Of a stretch of 64,000 nucleotides of DNA, positions 26,702 through 35,626 are shown piece after piece. The notes below the pieces were generated by a model that was not told where the DNA came from, did not search any database, and worked only from the letters and a program-made list of their open reading frames with translations. Numbering within the stretch: the first letter of the stretch is position 1; each line of letters starts with the position of its first letter. Source of the stretch: Allobosea sp. 47.2.35 (GTDB lineage: Bacteria; Pseudomonadota; Alphaproteobacteria; Rhizobiales; Beijerinckiaceae); contig NZ_JANLGI010000002.1 in the NCBI RefSeq assembly GCF_024655635.1, forward strand, positions 368,738-432,737, written 5' to 3'. The position numbers were made by a program, and so were the translations under genes.

Positions 26702-26837
26702 TGTCATCCCGTGCGCGCTGCGGCATGCAAATGCCGCTGCGCGGACACGGAACCGTTGTCAGGAAAAGGCGCCTGCTGGTCGCGCGGTCCCGTGTCTGCG
26801 CCGCAGCGTTTCACGCTGCAGCGCGCACGGGATGACA
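26702..26837. repeat. Long inverted repeat with nested hairpins
   Basis: Two copies of a roughly 53-bp element face each other between the binding-protein and permease genes. The outer 19 bases TGTCATCCCGTGCGCGCTG (26702-26720) pair perfectly with 26819-26837. Inside, the left copy folds as CGGCAT-GCAA-ATGCCG and the right as CAGCG-TTTCA-CGCTG, followed by related ACACGGAACC / GGTCCCGTGT runs. It looks like a BIME/REP-type pair and should form a large stem in the mRNA. Confidence 0.8.
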
Positions 26838-26868
26838 CACGAAACTACGAAGACACGCGCGAGCGCGC

Positions 26869-28206
26869 CTACTTCGCCGCCTTGAGCGCCTCTTCGGCCT
26901 TCGTCTTGGCCTTGGCGTAGTTGTCGCGGGCGAAGCTTGCCCATTGCGCCTCGACCTCGGCCTGGCGGGCGCCCTTTTCCTTGCCGCCGGTGAAGGCGCC
27001 GCGCAGCTCCGCGCTCGCGGCCTGCGCCTCTGTCACCGGCATGGCAGCGAGCAGCACGCGGGCTTCCTCGGCCAGCGCCTTGGCCTTGTCGTTCGGCTTC
27101 TTGGCGAGCGCCGCATCGACCTCGTGCAGCACCTTGTTGACGCCCTTCAGCGCGTCGAGCTGGAACGAGATGAGCTGGTCGAACAGCGTGTCGACGACCG
27201 CCGTGCGGCCTTCAGATTTGTCGACGTCGAAGCCGATCATCTTCTGGAAGCGCGGATCGGTGAAGGGGTTCGGATAGTCGGCCCCGGCCTTGGCATAGAC
27301 GGCGGGGTTGACCGGCAGGCGGCGGATGCCGGGCTCCAGCAGCACTTCCTGGCCGGTGGGCGAGAGCAGGAACTCGATGAAGGCTTCGGCGGCGGCCTTG
27401 TTCGGCGGGTTGGCGATGATGCCGACATTGGCCGGCACCACAGTCGTCACGCTCGGATAGACGAACTTGACCGGGAAGCCCGAGGCCTGGGCCGAGAAGG
27501 CGAAGAAGTCGATGACGACGCCGACGCCGACCTGACCGGAATTGACCTGCTCCGGCACGCCGAAGGAGCGCTCGTTGATCGAGCGGAAATTGCCGGCCAT
27601 CTCCTTGATGGTGCGCCAGCCCTTGTCCCAACCCTCGCCCTGCAGGATCGTCTCGATCGTCAGATGCGTCGTGCCGGAGCGCGACGGCGCCGCGATCGCG
27701 ACATGGTCGTAGAAGACCGGCTTGGCGAGGTCCTGCCACTCCTTGGGCTCGGGCAGCTTGTTGGCCTTGGCATAGCGATCGTTCCACATGATGCCGTAGC
27801 CGGAGGCCGCGAAGCCGAAATAGAAGCCCGCCGGATCGTTGATCGGATAGGAGCCGATCTTGTCGGGGATGCCGGTCGCCTTGGGCTTGTAGGCGGTGAG
27901 CAGCTTCTTGCCCTTCAGCACCTCGAAGGCGTCGGGCGCCGAGGCCCAGAACAGATCGACCTGGTTGTTGGCCTTGGTCTCCTCGACATATTTCACGCCG
28001 GCATTGGTGTTGCGGTTCTGCACTTCGAGCGTGAGGCCCGGAACCGCCTTCTCGAACGCCTTCTTGATGGGATCGGTGACGTCCTTGGAAAAGGAGGTCA
28101 CGACCGTGACCTTGCCAGCCGGCGCCTGCGCCAGCGCGATGGTCATAAACGAGGCGCTGAGCGACAGGCCGAGGCTGGCCGCGAGCGCGGTTCTACGATT
28201 GAGCAT
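26869..28206 (-). CDS. FbpA/PgtC-like ABC substrate-binding protein
   Basis: This is a 445-residue periplasmic binding protein with a Sec signal (MLNRRTALAASLGLSLSASF). Shared family strings are VDLFWASAPDAFEVLKG, APSRSGTTHLTIE and VGVGVVIDFFAFSA. A charged, Ala/Lys-rich helical tail of about 80 residues closes it. The gene at 31688-33064 encodes a paralogue with the same motifs but sits with a histidine kinase. This copy is the transport partner, being followed by permease and ATPase. A sigma-54 promoter lies 56 bases upstream. Confidence 0.88.
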   Translation of the reverse strand: MLNRRTALAASLGLSLSASFMTIALAQAPAGKVTVVTSFSKDVTDPIKKAFEKAVPGLTLEVQNRNTNAGVKYVEETKANNQVDLFWASAPDAFEVLKGKKLLTAYKPKATGIPDKIGSYPINDPAGFYFGFAASGYGIMWNDRYAKANKLPEPKEWQDLAKPVFYDHVAIAAPSRSGTTHLTIETILQGEGWDKGWRTIKEMAGNFRSINERSFGVPEQVNSGQVGVGVVIDFFAFSAQASGFPVKFVYPSVTTVVPANVGIIANPPNKAAAEAFIEFLLSPTGQEVLLEPGIRRLPVNPAVYAKAGADYPNPFTDPRFQKMIGFDVDKSEGRTAVVDTLFDQLISFQLDALKGVNKVLHEVDAALAKKPNDKAKALAEEARVLLAAMPVTEAQAASAELRGAFTGGKEKGARQAEVEAQWASFARDNYAKAKTKAEEALKAAK

Positions 28207-28261
28207 GGCTTCCTCCCGAAGCGTTTTATCTGGTCGACGTCGAGGTCGATGCCATTGTCTC

Positions 28262-28277
28262 AGCAACGGTGATGCCA
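28262..28277 (-). promoter_or_regulatory. Sigma-54 (-24/-12) promoter
   Basis: On the minus strand the sequence TGGCATCACCGTTGCT matches the sigma-54 consensus TGGCAC-N5-TTGCA/T, with GG and GC exactly ten bases apart. It lies 56-71 bases before the binding-protein start at 28206. The neighbouring gene at 28399-29754 encodes a sigma-54 activator, so the pairing is strongly suggested. Confidence 0.8.
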
Positions 28278-28338
28278 AGTGCCTGCGGCGTTGAATTCAT
28301 TGGCGAATTCGGGAGGAGGGATCGTCAGATACCCGGTT

Positions 28339-28373
28339 TCGGGGGCGTGGCGGTAACCTGCCGAAGCCCCCGA
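28339..28373 (-). terminator. Terminator-like hairpin after the response-regulator gene
   Basis: Arms TCGGGGGC (28339-28346) and GCCCCCGA (28366-28373) enclose a 19-base loop, 26 bases past the response-regulator stop on the minus strand. It overlaps one of the GCGGTAAC repeats, so it may equally be part of the activator-binding region. Confidence 0.4.
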
Positions 28374-28390
28374 TGGGTCATCGCGGTAAC
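28350..28390. promoter_or_regulatory. Candidate upstream activator sites (GCGGTAAC direct repeat)
   Basis: GCGGTAAC occurs at 28350-28357 and 28383-28390, 33 bases apart, about three helical turns, so both copies face the same side of the DNA. They lie about 75-125 bases upstream of the sigma-54 promoter, the usual distance for enhancer sites of NtrC-like activators. Confidence 0.5.
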
Positions 28391-28398
28391 ATCGCCGC

Positions 28399-29754
28399 TC
28401 AATCCGCGAGCGCCGCCGCGCCGCTCAAACCGTAGCGACGCATCTTGAGGTAGAGCGTCTTGCGGGTGATGCCGAGGGCCGCTGCCGTGACGCCGATGCG
28501 TCCGTTATGGCGCTTCAGCGCGGCGCCGATTCCGTCCGCCTCGGCGAGAGCGACCAGCTCATCCAGCGTGCGCTCCGCGCCATTGGACGCCGCGGCGCCT
28601 GCATCCGCATCCTCGAAATCCTCGTCCATGCCGAGCAGGCTGCGCTCGGCGGCATTGCGCAATTCGCGGACATTGCCCGGCCAGTCCTGCCGCGTGAGCC
28701 GTTGCAGCAGGTCGCGTCCGAGCGGCGGGGCCGAGCGGCCGACGCGCGCGGCGGCGAGCGCGAGGAAGTGCTGGAACAGCAGCGGGATATCCTCGCGCCG
28801 GTCGCGCAAGGGCGGCAGGCGCAACGTCACGACATTCAGCCGATAAACCAGATCCTCGCGGAAGCCGCCGGTCTTGGCGAGCGCGGCGAGGTCGGTCTTG
28901 GTCGCGGCGACGATGCGGATATCGACGGTGATCTCTTTGTTGGAGCCGAGGCGCTCGATCCGCCGCTCCTGCAGGGCGCGCAGCAGCCGCACCTGCGCCG
29001 CCATCGGCATCGACTCGATCTCGTCGAGGAAGAGCGTGCCGCCGCTGGCATGCTCGATCTTGCCGATCCGCCGCTCGCGCGCCCCGGTGAATGCACCGGC
29101 CTCGTGGCCGAACAATTCGCTCTCGATCATCGTCTCGGGGATCGCCCCGCAATTCACCGCGACGAAGCGCCCGGTGCGGCGATTGCCGAGATCGTGCAGC
29201 GCGCGCGCCGCGACCTCCTTGCCGGTCCCGGTCTCGCCGAAGAGCAGCACGTCGGTATCGGCATCGGCCAGCAAGGCGAGCCGGCTGCGCAGGCGCGCAA
29301 CCGCCGGCGAATGGCCGACGACGCGCGCCGCCCATGGGTCCTCGGGATGGGCGCCGGCCTTGAGCGAACGGTTCTCGATGATCAGCCGGCGGTATTCGCT
29401 GGCGCGTCGGATCGTCTCGATCAGGCGGACAGGATCGGCCGGCTTCTCGACGAAATCCCAGGCCCCTTCGCGGATCGCCTTCACCGCCATGGGAACATCG
29501 GCATGGCCGGTGATCAGCACGACGGGGATCTCCGCATCGATCGCCGTCACGGCCGCGAGCAGACCGAAACCGTCGCGGCCGGGCATGCGCACGTCGCTGA
29601 CCAGCACGACAGAAGCATCGTGGCGGAGTTCGGCCAGCGCGGCATCGCCCGAGCGCTTGGCCACGACGGCGAAGCCTTCGAGCTCCAGCGTCAGCCGCCA
29701 GGCTTCGAGCACCTCGGCATCGTCATCGACGAGGACGACCTTGGGAGCGCTCAT
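28399..29754 (-). CDS. Sigma-54-dependent response regulator (PgtA/DctD type)
   Basis: This is a 451-residue activator. The receiver domain has acidic residues D10-D12, the phosphoacceptor D54 (SDVRMPGRDG) and K104. The AAA+ domain has Walker A GETGTGKE (173-180), the sigma-54 contact loop GAFTGA (220-225) and Walker B LFLDEI (241-246). A Fis-type helix-turn-helix (about 420-443, TAAALGITRKTLYLKMRRYG) ends it. Its ATG overlaps the kinase stop (ATGA). It presumably activates the promoter at 28262-28277. Confidence 0.93.
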   Translation of the reverse strand: MSAPKVVLVDDDAEVLEAWRLTLELEGFAVVAKRSGDAALAELRHDASVVLVSDVRMPGRDGFGLLAAVTAIDAEIPVVLITGHADVPMAVKAIREGAWDFVEKPADPVRLIETIRRASEYRRLIIENRSLKAGAHPEDPWAARVVGHSPAVARLRSRLALLADADTDVLLFGETGTGKEVAARALHDLGNRRTGRFVAVNCGAIPETMIESELFGHEAGAFTGARERRIGKIEHASGGTLFLDEIESMPMAAQVRLLRALQERRIERLGSNKEITVDIRIVAATKTDLAALAKTGGFREDLVYRLNVVTLRLPPLRDRREDIPLLFQHFLALAAARVGRSAPPLGRDLLQRLTRQDWPGNVRELRNAAERSLLGMDEDFEDADAGAAASNGAERTLDELVALAEADGIGAALKRHNGRIGVTAAALGITRKTLYLKMRRYGLSGAAALAD

Positions 29755-31691
29755 GCGTCGATTTCCAGCGGGGCCATGACGTGGGCTGTCGTCCCTTCGA
29801 GGGTGATCAGGAAGCGGGTGCCGGCGGGGCCGGTTTCGGCCACGGCGAGTGTGCCGCCGAGGTCCTTGATGATGTTGTAGGACAGCGAAAGACCGAGGCC
29901 GAGCCCCGAGCCGACCGGCTTGGTCGTGAAGAACGGATCGAAGATGCGTTCCAGATGCGCCCGGTCGATGCCGGGACCGTTATCAGCGACCCAGATCTCG
30001 ACCTTGTGGCCGGCACGGCGCGCGCCGATAGCGATTGCCGCGTCCTGCATGCCGGCGACGGCGTCGAGCGCATTGGCGATCAGATTGACCAGCACCTGCT
30101 CCAGCCGGATCTCCTCTGCGTGGACATGGAGGCGCCCGGCCGGCAGCTCCCGCGTGAGCGTGACGCGCTCGGCTTCGAAACGCGGTTCGAACAGGGATAG
30201 CGCGGTGTCGATGGTGTCGCCGACCGCAACGGGGTTGAGAACCACGCCGGGTTTGCGCGCGAAGCGCCTGAGATGCGCGATCAGGTCGGCCGCGCGCGTC
30301 GTCAGCGCCTGGATGCGGCCGATGGCCTTGCGTGCTTCCTCGGGCCGCCCGCGTTCCAGCAGCAGCGCGCCGTTATGGGCATGGGAGCGGATCGCGGCGA
30401 GCGGCTGATTCAGCTCGTGGCTGAGGCCCGCAGCCATCTGCCCGAGCGCAGCGAGCTTCGCCGCCTGGATCAGGTCGTCGCGTGTCTGGCGGAAAACGGC
30501 GAGCGCGCGGACGAGATCGCCGAGCTCGTCATTGCCCGCCTTGGGCAGCAGCGCCGAGGACTGGCCGCTGGCGATGCTGGTTGCCGCTTCGGTCAGGACG
30601 CGCAGCCGCGCCACGAGATGGCGCCGGACATAGAACCAGCCGATCAGCAGCGCGCCCAGCAGCGAGGCCGCCGCGATGGCGAGCAGCAGGTTGCGGCCGA
30701 GCCGGATTGCCTCGGCCGAGCGGTCGGCGGCCTCCTTCGCCACGGCTTCGGTGCGCTGCACCTCCTGCGAGACCAGCGTGCCGAGCTCCGCAACGAGCCG
30801 GCGGCTTTCCGAGATCAGGCGCTGCGCATCGGCAAGCGCTGCAAGCTCCGCGCGCTTGAAGCCGGGCAGGCCGGTTGTCGTGTCTGCAAGCCCGACCAGC
30901 CGCTGGGTGATCTGCCGGACGGTAATCGTGTCGGGCCAGCCGGCGAGCGCCTTGGCCTCGACCTCGAGCTGGTCGACGGCCTCGCCGATGACATGGCCGG
31001 TCTGCTCCATGTCCTCGCGGGTCTGGACCGTACCGAGCCGCCCGAACAGGCCGACGATCAGGTTGGCCTGGGCGTTGAGCGTCATCAGCGCTTCGCTCTT
31101 GCGGGTCTCCTCGCGGATCGTGTTCGGTTTGTTCGATGACGTTTCGCCGCTGGTCTGGCCGAGTGCTGTGTCGATGTTGAAGCGGGCATCGTCGGTCAGC
31201 GGCTCGATCTCGTCGATGAGGTCGGCCTGCAGCCAGCGCAGTTCTTCGCTGACGCCGCGGATGCGCTCGGCCAGCGTGAAACGGCGCCCCGAAACGTCGT
31301 CGATGGCATTGAGGTTGCGACGGATCTCGGCCGCCACGGCTGTCAGCTGCGGCGCGTCGAAACCGCTGCCTGTCCGCTCGGACAGAACCTTGTCCAGTTC
31401 GCTCAGACGCTCTCCCACCACGCGCCGGCCGCGTTCATAGCCATCGCGTCGTTCCGCATTGGCGAGCTCCGGCATGCCGGCGATGACGCGGGCGCTCGCT
31501 TCCGCCAATCGGGCAGCGGAGGCGAGGCCGGGCAGGTGCTCGCGGGCAATCGCCGCCAACTCCTTGCTCAAGCGCTCATAGGAGATCACGCCGACGATGC
31601 CGGCACCGACCGCGAAGAGGCCGACGCCGAGGAAGGCCGCGATCAATCGTCCGCCGATGCCGAAGCGCCGCTTGACGGGAGGAAGCGTCAT
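29751..31691 (-). CDS. Membrane sensor histidine kinase (PgtB/DctB type)
   Basis: This is a 646-residue kinase. A transmembrane segment near residues 12-35 is followed by a long helical periplasmic region and a second membrane segment (about 350-370). A HAMP-like region, the HisKA box with H425 in SHELNQPLAAIRSH, and a HATPase domain (VADNGPGIDRAH, GSGLGLGLSLSYNIIKDLGG) complete it. It overlaps both the PgtC-like gene before it and the response regulator after it by four bases. Sensing through the PgtC-like periplasmic protein is inferred from the Salmonella Pgt system. Confidence 0.9.
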   Translation of the reverse strand: MTLPPVKRRFGIGGRLIAAFLGVGLFAVGAGIVGVISYERLSKELAAIAREHLPGLASAARLAEASARVIAGMPELANAERRDGYERGRRVVGERLSELDKVLSERTGSGFDAPQLTAVAAEIRRNLNAIDDVSGRRFTLAERIRGVSEELRWLQADLIDEIEPLTDDARFNIDTALGQTSGETSSNKPNTIREETRKSEALMTLNAQANLIVGLFGRLGTVQTREDMEQTGHVIGEAVDQLEVEAKALAGWPDTITVRQITQRLVGLADTTTGLPGFKRAELAALADAQRLISESRRLVAELGTLVSQEVQRTEAVAKEAADRSAEAIRLGRNLLLAIAAASLLGALLIGWFYVRRHLVARLRVLTEAATSIASGQSSALLPKAGNDELGDLVRALAVFRQTRDDLIQAAKLAALGQMAAGLSHELNQPLAAIRSHAHNGALLLERGRPEEARKAIGRIQALTTRAADLIAHLRRFARKPGVVLNPVAVGDTIDTALSLFEPRFEAERVTLTRELPAGRLHVHAEEIRLEQVLVNLIANALDAVAGMQDAAIAIGARRAGHKVEIWVADNGPGIDRAHLERIFDPFFTTKPVGSGLGLGLSLSYNIIKDLGGTLAVAETGPAGTRFLITLEGTTAHVMAPLEIDA

Positions 31692-33064
31692 GGCCGCGCC
31701 CCGGTCAGATTGTCCTCGCGCCAGCCCAGCGTAGCGAGCCGCTCGGCCGCTTGCTGCAAGCTGTCGCCGGCTTCCGATGCGCGGGCCGCAATCGCGTTCC
31801 GGATATCCGCCTCGATCCGCGCCTGCTCCTCGGGCACAGGCAGACCGCGCGGCACACGGACGAGGTTGCGGAAGCGATCCGTCTTTTCCAGCTCCGCAGC
31901 CGAGACCGGTGGTTGCGTCAGCGCGGCGCGTGCCTGTGTCAGCAGCTTGGCTGTCTGCTCGTCGGGGCGCGTGAGCAGCGCCGCCTCCATCGCCTGCAGG
32001 CTGCGCCAGAGCCTTGCATGCTCGGTGCGGCGGAAGGTGATCCACTCGTCGAAGATCAGGTTGACCAACTCGTAGCGGCCGGCCGAGAGCCCGGCATCGA
32101 AGCCGGTGCGGTTTAAGATGCCTTCGGCTTCCGAGAGATGCGGCGGCGTCTCGCCCGGCCCATAGGCCGAGGGCGAGACGGCGAGGCGCCCGATCCGGGG
32201 CTCGCGCAGCATCGCCTGGCCTTCGGGCGAGAGCACGAAATCAATGAAGAGCTCGGCCTCCTTCGGGTTGGGCGAGGTCGCGAGCCTGGCGATACTGGCC
32301 GGCGCGAACAGCGTCTCGCCCGGCAGCACGAAGCGATTGCCTTCGCCCTCCGTCGCATTGGCCTCCGTCAGGAAATCGATGGAGATGCCGATGCCGAAAC
32401 GTCCACGCGCGACGCCGGCATTCACGCCGAAGCTGCGCGCGGTGATGGTCGCGAGATTACCGCCGATCGCCGACCACAGCGCCCAGCCGCGCTCCCAGCC
32501 GAGCGATTGCAGGAGCGCCTCGACCATCAGATGGGTGGTACCGGAGCGGGCGGGTGAAGTCAGGCCGATATGCCCGGCATAGACCGGTGCCGCGAGATCG
32601 GCCCAGTTGCGCGGCACCGGCAGGCCGCGCGCCGCCAGATAGGTGGGATTGTAGACCAGCCCGTAGCCCGAGACGGCGAAGCCGAGATAGCGTCCACCGG
32701 GGTCGTTCACCGGGTAGCCGGCGATGGTCTCGGGCGCGCCGGTCTTGCGCGGCTGTACCGGCGCCAGCAGGTTCGCACGCTTCAGTAATTCGAAGGCATC
32801 GGGCGCCGAGGCCCAGAACAGGTCGGCCTCGGGCCGCTTCTGCGCGCGGATGTCGATGACGGCGGCTGTCGTCTTCCGCTGTACGACCTCAACCGCGATG
32901 TCGGGATGTTTCTTGCGGAAGGCGCTGCGGAAGGGCTCGAAGAAGGAGGGCGGGAACGAGGTGATGATCTGGACACGCCGACCCTCGGCCATGCCGCTGG
33001 CGGGCCAGCCGATAGCCAGCAAGGCGAGGAGGACAAGCCTGATCGTGACGGCGAAGCGGCCCAT
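31688..33064 (-). CDS. PgtC-like periplasmic binding protein of the sensory operon
   Basis: This is a 458-residue exported protein, signal MGRFAVTIRLVLLALLAIGW. It shares ADLFWASAPDAFELLK, SPARSGTTHLMVEALLQ and FGIGISIDFLTEA with the transport binding protein at 26869-28206. Its place before and overlapping the kinase gene matches PgtC of the Salmonella phosphoglycerate sensing system, so it probably presents ligand to the kinase rather than to a permease. The ligand is unknown, and phosphoglycerate is only a family hint. Confidence 0.85.
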   Translation of the reverse strand: MGRFAVTIRLVLLALLAIGWPASGMAEGRRVQIITSFPPSFFEPFRSAFRKKHPDIAVEVVQRKTTAAVIDIRAQKRPEADLFWASAPDAFELLKRANLLAPVQPRKTGAPETIAGYPVNDPGGRYLGFAVSGYGLVYNPTYLAARGLPVPRNWADLAAPVYAGHIGLTSPARSGTTHLMVEALLQSLGWERGWALWSAIGGNLATITARSFGVNAGVARGRFGIGISIDFLTEANATEGEGNRFVLPGETLFAPASIARLATSPNPKEAELFIDFVLSPEGQAMLREPRIGRLAVSPSAYGPGETPPHLSEAEGILNRTGFDAGLSAGRYELVNLIFDEWITFRRTEHARLWRSLQAMEAALLTRPDEQTAKLLTQARAALTQPPVSAAELEKTDRFRNLVRVPRGLPVPEEQARIEADIRNAIAARASEAGDSLQQAAERLATLGWREDNLTGARP

Positions 33065-33110
33065 GAAGCCGTCATATAGCCGGCTTGCGAGCCCGGCTAG
33101 GCTGTCGATC

Positions 33111-34265
33111 TCAGTCGAACTCCTTCTTGAATTTCTCGCTGACGGTCGCGGCTGTGCGGAATCGCGTGATCGCGAAGGGCGTGAGCGGTGTCGGCGTTTC
33201 GCCGTCGAGGATCATCTCGCTGAGGCAAAGACCGACGCCGGGGCCGATCTGGAAACCATGGCCGCAGAAGCCGAAGGCGTGGAACAGGCCGGGCGTCGTT
33301 CCGCTCGGGCCGATCACCGGGATCATGTCCGGGAGATAGGCCTCGATGCCGGACCAGACGCGGATGACATGGCATTGCGCCAACATCGGCGCGACGCGGG
33401 CCAGAGCCCGCATCGCCGCCAGCGTCTTGACGGGGGGCACCGGCGCGCGGTTTGCCTGCGGATCGGCGGCCGTGCGCGGATAGCCGGCGAGGATGATGTT
33501 GCCGCGCGGGATCTGGCGGAAGATCACCGAGCCGTCGATCGCCTGCACCGAGGGCTCGATCTGATAGGGGAACGGCTCGGTGACGAATTGCGGTGGCCCG
33601 GCCGGGAAGACCGGCGCGGTCTCGCCGAAGCGCTCGGCGATCTCCGGCGCCCAGGCCCCGGCACAGTTGACCAGAGCGCCGCAGCTTATCCGGCTGCCAT
33701 CGGCCAGCGTCAGCGAAAAGCCGTCGCCCTCGCGGTCAACGGTCGTGACGCGCGAATTCTCCAGGATGGTGGCGCCCTGTCTCGCCGCGGCCCGCGCCAC
33801 GGCCGGTGTGGCCAGCCTTGGATTGGCGGTGGCGTCGCGGGCCGAGAAGGTCGCTGCCACCGCGCGCTCGCCGAGCCACGGCCAGCGCCGGCGCAGGTCG
33901 GCGGGGCCGACCCGCTCGATCGCGAGTCCGTAGGATTCCGAGACCGTGGCGTAGCCTTCGAGTTTCGCGTGTTCCTCCTCGTCATAGGCGAGGTAGAGAT
34001 GACCGGTCTGCTCGAACTCGCAGTCTTCCCCGATCAGCGCGTCGAAATCCTCCCATAGCGCCTGCGAGCGCAACGACAGCGGATACTGGCCGGGGAAGCG
34101 GCCTTGCAGGCGCAGGTTGCCGAAATTGACGCCGCTCGATTGCTCTCCCACGACGCCCTTTTCGATCAGCGTCACGCGCTGGCCACGCCTTGCGAGGAAG
34201 AAGGCGGTCCAGACACCGATCAGTCCGCCGCCGACGATCGCGAGATCAGCTGTTTGCGCACTCAT
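33111..34265 (-). CDS. FAD-dependent oxidoreductase, beta subunit type
   Basis: This 384-residue flavoprotein of the DAO family has LAIVGGGLIGVWTAFFLARRG at the N-terminus and HAFGFCGHGFQIGPGVG near the C-terminus. Such proteins form the substrate-oxidising beta subunit of heteromeric amino-acid, opine or D-hydroxyproline dehydrogenases together with the two genes upstream. It overlaps the alpha-subunit stop by four bases. Start MSAQTADLAIVGG was chosen over an in-frame ATG 51 codons earlier, which lies inside the alpha gene. Confidence 0.87.
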   Translation of the reverse strand: MSAQTADLAIVGGGLIGVWTAFFLARRGQRVTLIEKGVVGEQSSGVNFGNLRLQGRFPGQYPLSLRSQALWEDFDALIGEDCEFEQTGHLYLAYDEEEHAKLEGYATVSESYGLAIERVGPADLRRRWPWLGERAVAATFSARDATANPRLATPAVARAAARQGATILENSRVTTVDREGDGFSLTLADGSRISCGALVNCAGAWAPEIAERFGETAPVFPAGPPQFVTEPFPYQIEPSVQAIDGSVIFRQIPRGNIILAGYPRTAADPQANRAPVPPVKTLAAMRALARVAPMLAQCHVIRVWSGIEAYLPDMIPVIGPSGTTPGLFHAFGFCGHGFQIGPGVGLCLSEMILDGETPTPLTPFAITRFRTAATVSEKFKKEFD

Positions 34266-35626
34266 GCCGGTTCTTCCGCGGCGGCGAGCGCGATCGGCTT
34301 CACCGGAGCCTGACCGCGCAAACGGCCGGCGGCTTCGCCGCCGTGCCCGGTCCCGGCCGCAACGATCTCCTGCAAGGCCGGCCCGCAGACACGGCCCTGG
34401 CAACGGCCCATGCCGCAACGGGTCATCGCCTTGACGCGATTGACCTCGACCGGGCCGAGCGCCTTCGCCATCGCGGCGCGCACTTCGCCGATGGTGACGT
34501 TCTCGCAGCGGCAGAGCGTGACGGGATCGGGCAGGGCGGCGATCTGCTCCCTCGGCCAGGCGAAGGCCCGCGCCAGCCCGCGTTGGAAATCGCGTAGCCG
34601 CGTGACACGCCGCGCCAGCGACCTGATCGCCGCGATATCCTGTGTCCGGCCGAGATCGGAGAGGACGGCATGGGCGGCGAGAGCCCCGCTTGCCTCGGCC
34701 GCATCAACACCGCCGATCCGCACACCGTCCCCGGCGAGATAGAGCCCCGGCCGCGCCCGGCCGAAACCGTCGATCTTCGGCAGGAACAACCGGAAATCCG
34801 GATCGTAGGCGAATTCCGCCCCGGCGATATCGGCAAGCTGCGTCTCGGGTTTCAGGCCATAGCCGAGCGCAATCGCATCGCAGGCGAAGCGCCGTTCGCG
34901 TCCGCTGCCATCGCTCAGGACGAGCGCCTCAACGCGACCATCCCCCTCGACGGCGACCGGCGTCACGCCGTGCAGCATCGGAATACCGCCGCGCAAAGCC
35001 TCAGCCATGTACCAGAGCCCGCGTAGCAAGGTGCGCGGCGCGCCGAGCAGAGCGGGCATTGCGGCGAGCTTGGCGGAGAATGGCGTCGTATCGGCGATCA
35101 CCGCGATCTCGGCGCCCATCGCGCGATACTGCTTCGCCGCCAGCGTCAGCAGGGGCGAGGAGCCGAGGAAGGCGACGCGGCTGCCGATCAGGCAGCCCTG
35201 GTCCTTGAGCGCGACCTGCGCCCCGCCGAGCGTGAAGACGCCGGGCATCGCCCAGCCCGGCAAGGGCGCGATCCGGTCCATCGCACCGCTGGCAATCAGC
35301 AGCTTGTCCCAATCGAGCGTCTCGGCTCGGCCATCGCGCAGCAGGTGCAGGCGTTGGCCATCGATCGCCCAGACCAGTGTCTGGGGCCGATAGTCGATCT
35401 GGGAACGCAAGACGGCGAACCGAGCGTGCAGGGCCGCGTAGCGGGCGGCCTCCGAGCCCATCAACTTGGTCATGTCGAGGGTGAGGTCGTCCGCCGGGCG
35501 GCGATAGCCCTGCCCGCCGGCGCGCATGCCTTCATCGATCAGGATCGGCTTCAGCCCGTTCGCGACGAGCAATTCGGCGGCGCTGATCCCGGCTGGCCCG
35601 GCTCCGATGATGACGATCTCAGTCAT
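34262..35626 (-). CDS. FAD/NAD(P)-binding oxidoreductase, alpha subunit type (HcnB/OoxA-like)
   Basis: This 454-residue protein starts with the FAD motif VIIGAGPAGISAAELL and has a second nucleotide site (VAFLGSSPLLTLAA) and GLYLAGDGVRIGG. The C-terminus holds a BFD-like iron-sulphur region with LCRCENVTIGEV and RCGMGRCQGRVCGP. This is the electron-transfer alpha subunit of octopine/nopaline oxidase, HCN synthase and D-hydroxyproline dehydrogenase systems. It overlaps the small 2Fe-2S gene by eight bases. Substrate unknown. Confidence 0.87.
   Translation of the reverse strand: MTEIVIIGAGPAGISAAELLVANGLKPILIDEGMRAGGQGYRRPADDLTLDMTKLMGSEAARYAALHARFAVLRSQIDYRPQTLVWAIDGQRLHLLRDGRAETLDWDKLLIASGAMDRIAPLPGWAMPGVFTLGGAQVALKDQGCLIGSRVAFLGSSPLLTLAAKQYRAMGAEIAVIADTTPFSAKLAAMPALLGAPRTLLRGLWYMAEALRGGIPMLHGVTPVAVEGDGRVEALVLSDGSGRERRFACDAIALGYGLKPETQLADIAGAEFAYDPDFRLFLPKIDGFGRARPGLYLAGDGVRIGGVDAAEASGALAAHAVLSDLGRTQDIAAIRSLARRVTRLRDFQRGLARAFAWPREQIAALPDPVTLCRCENVTIGEVRAAMAKALGPVEVNRVKAMTRCGMGRCQGRVCGPALQEIVAAGTGHGGEAAGRLRGQAPVKPIALAAAEEPA

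Noticed and set aside
23865..26726. Single 953-codon frame covering permease and ATPase
   Set aside because: The first two thirds are out of frame with the permease gene, which has its own clear coding frame. Only the ATPase part is real.
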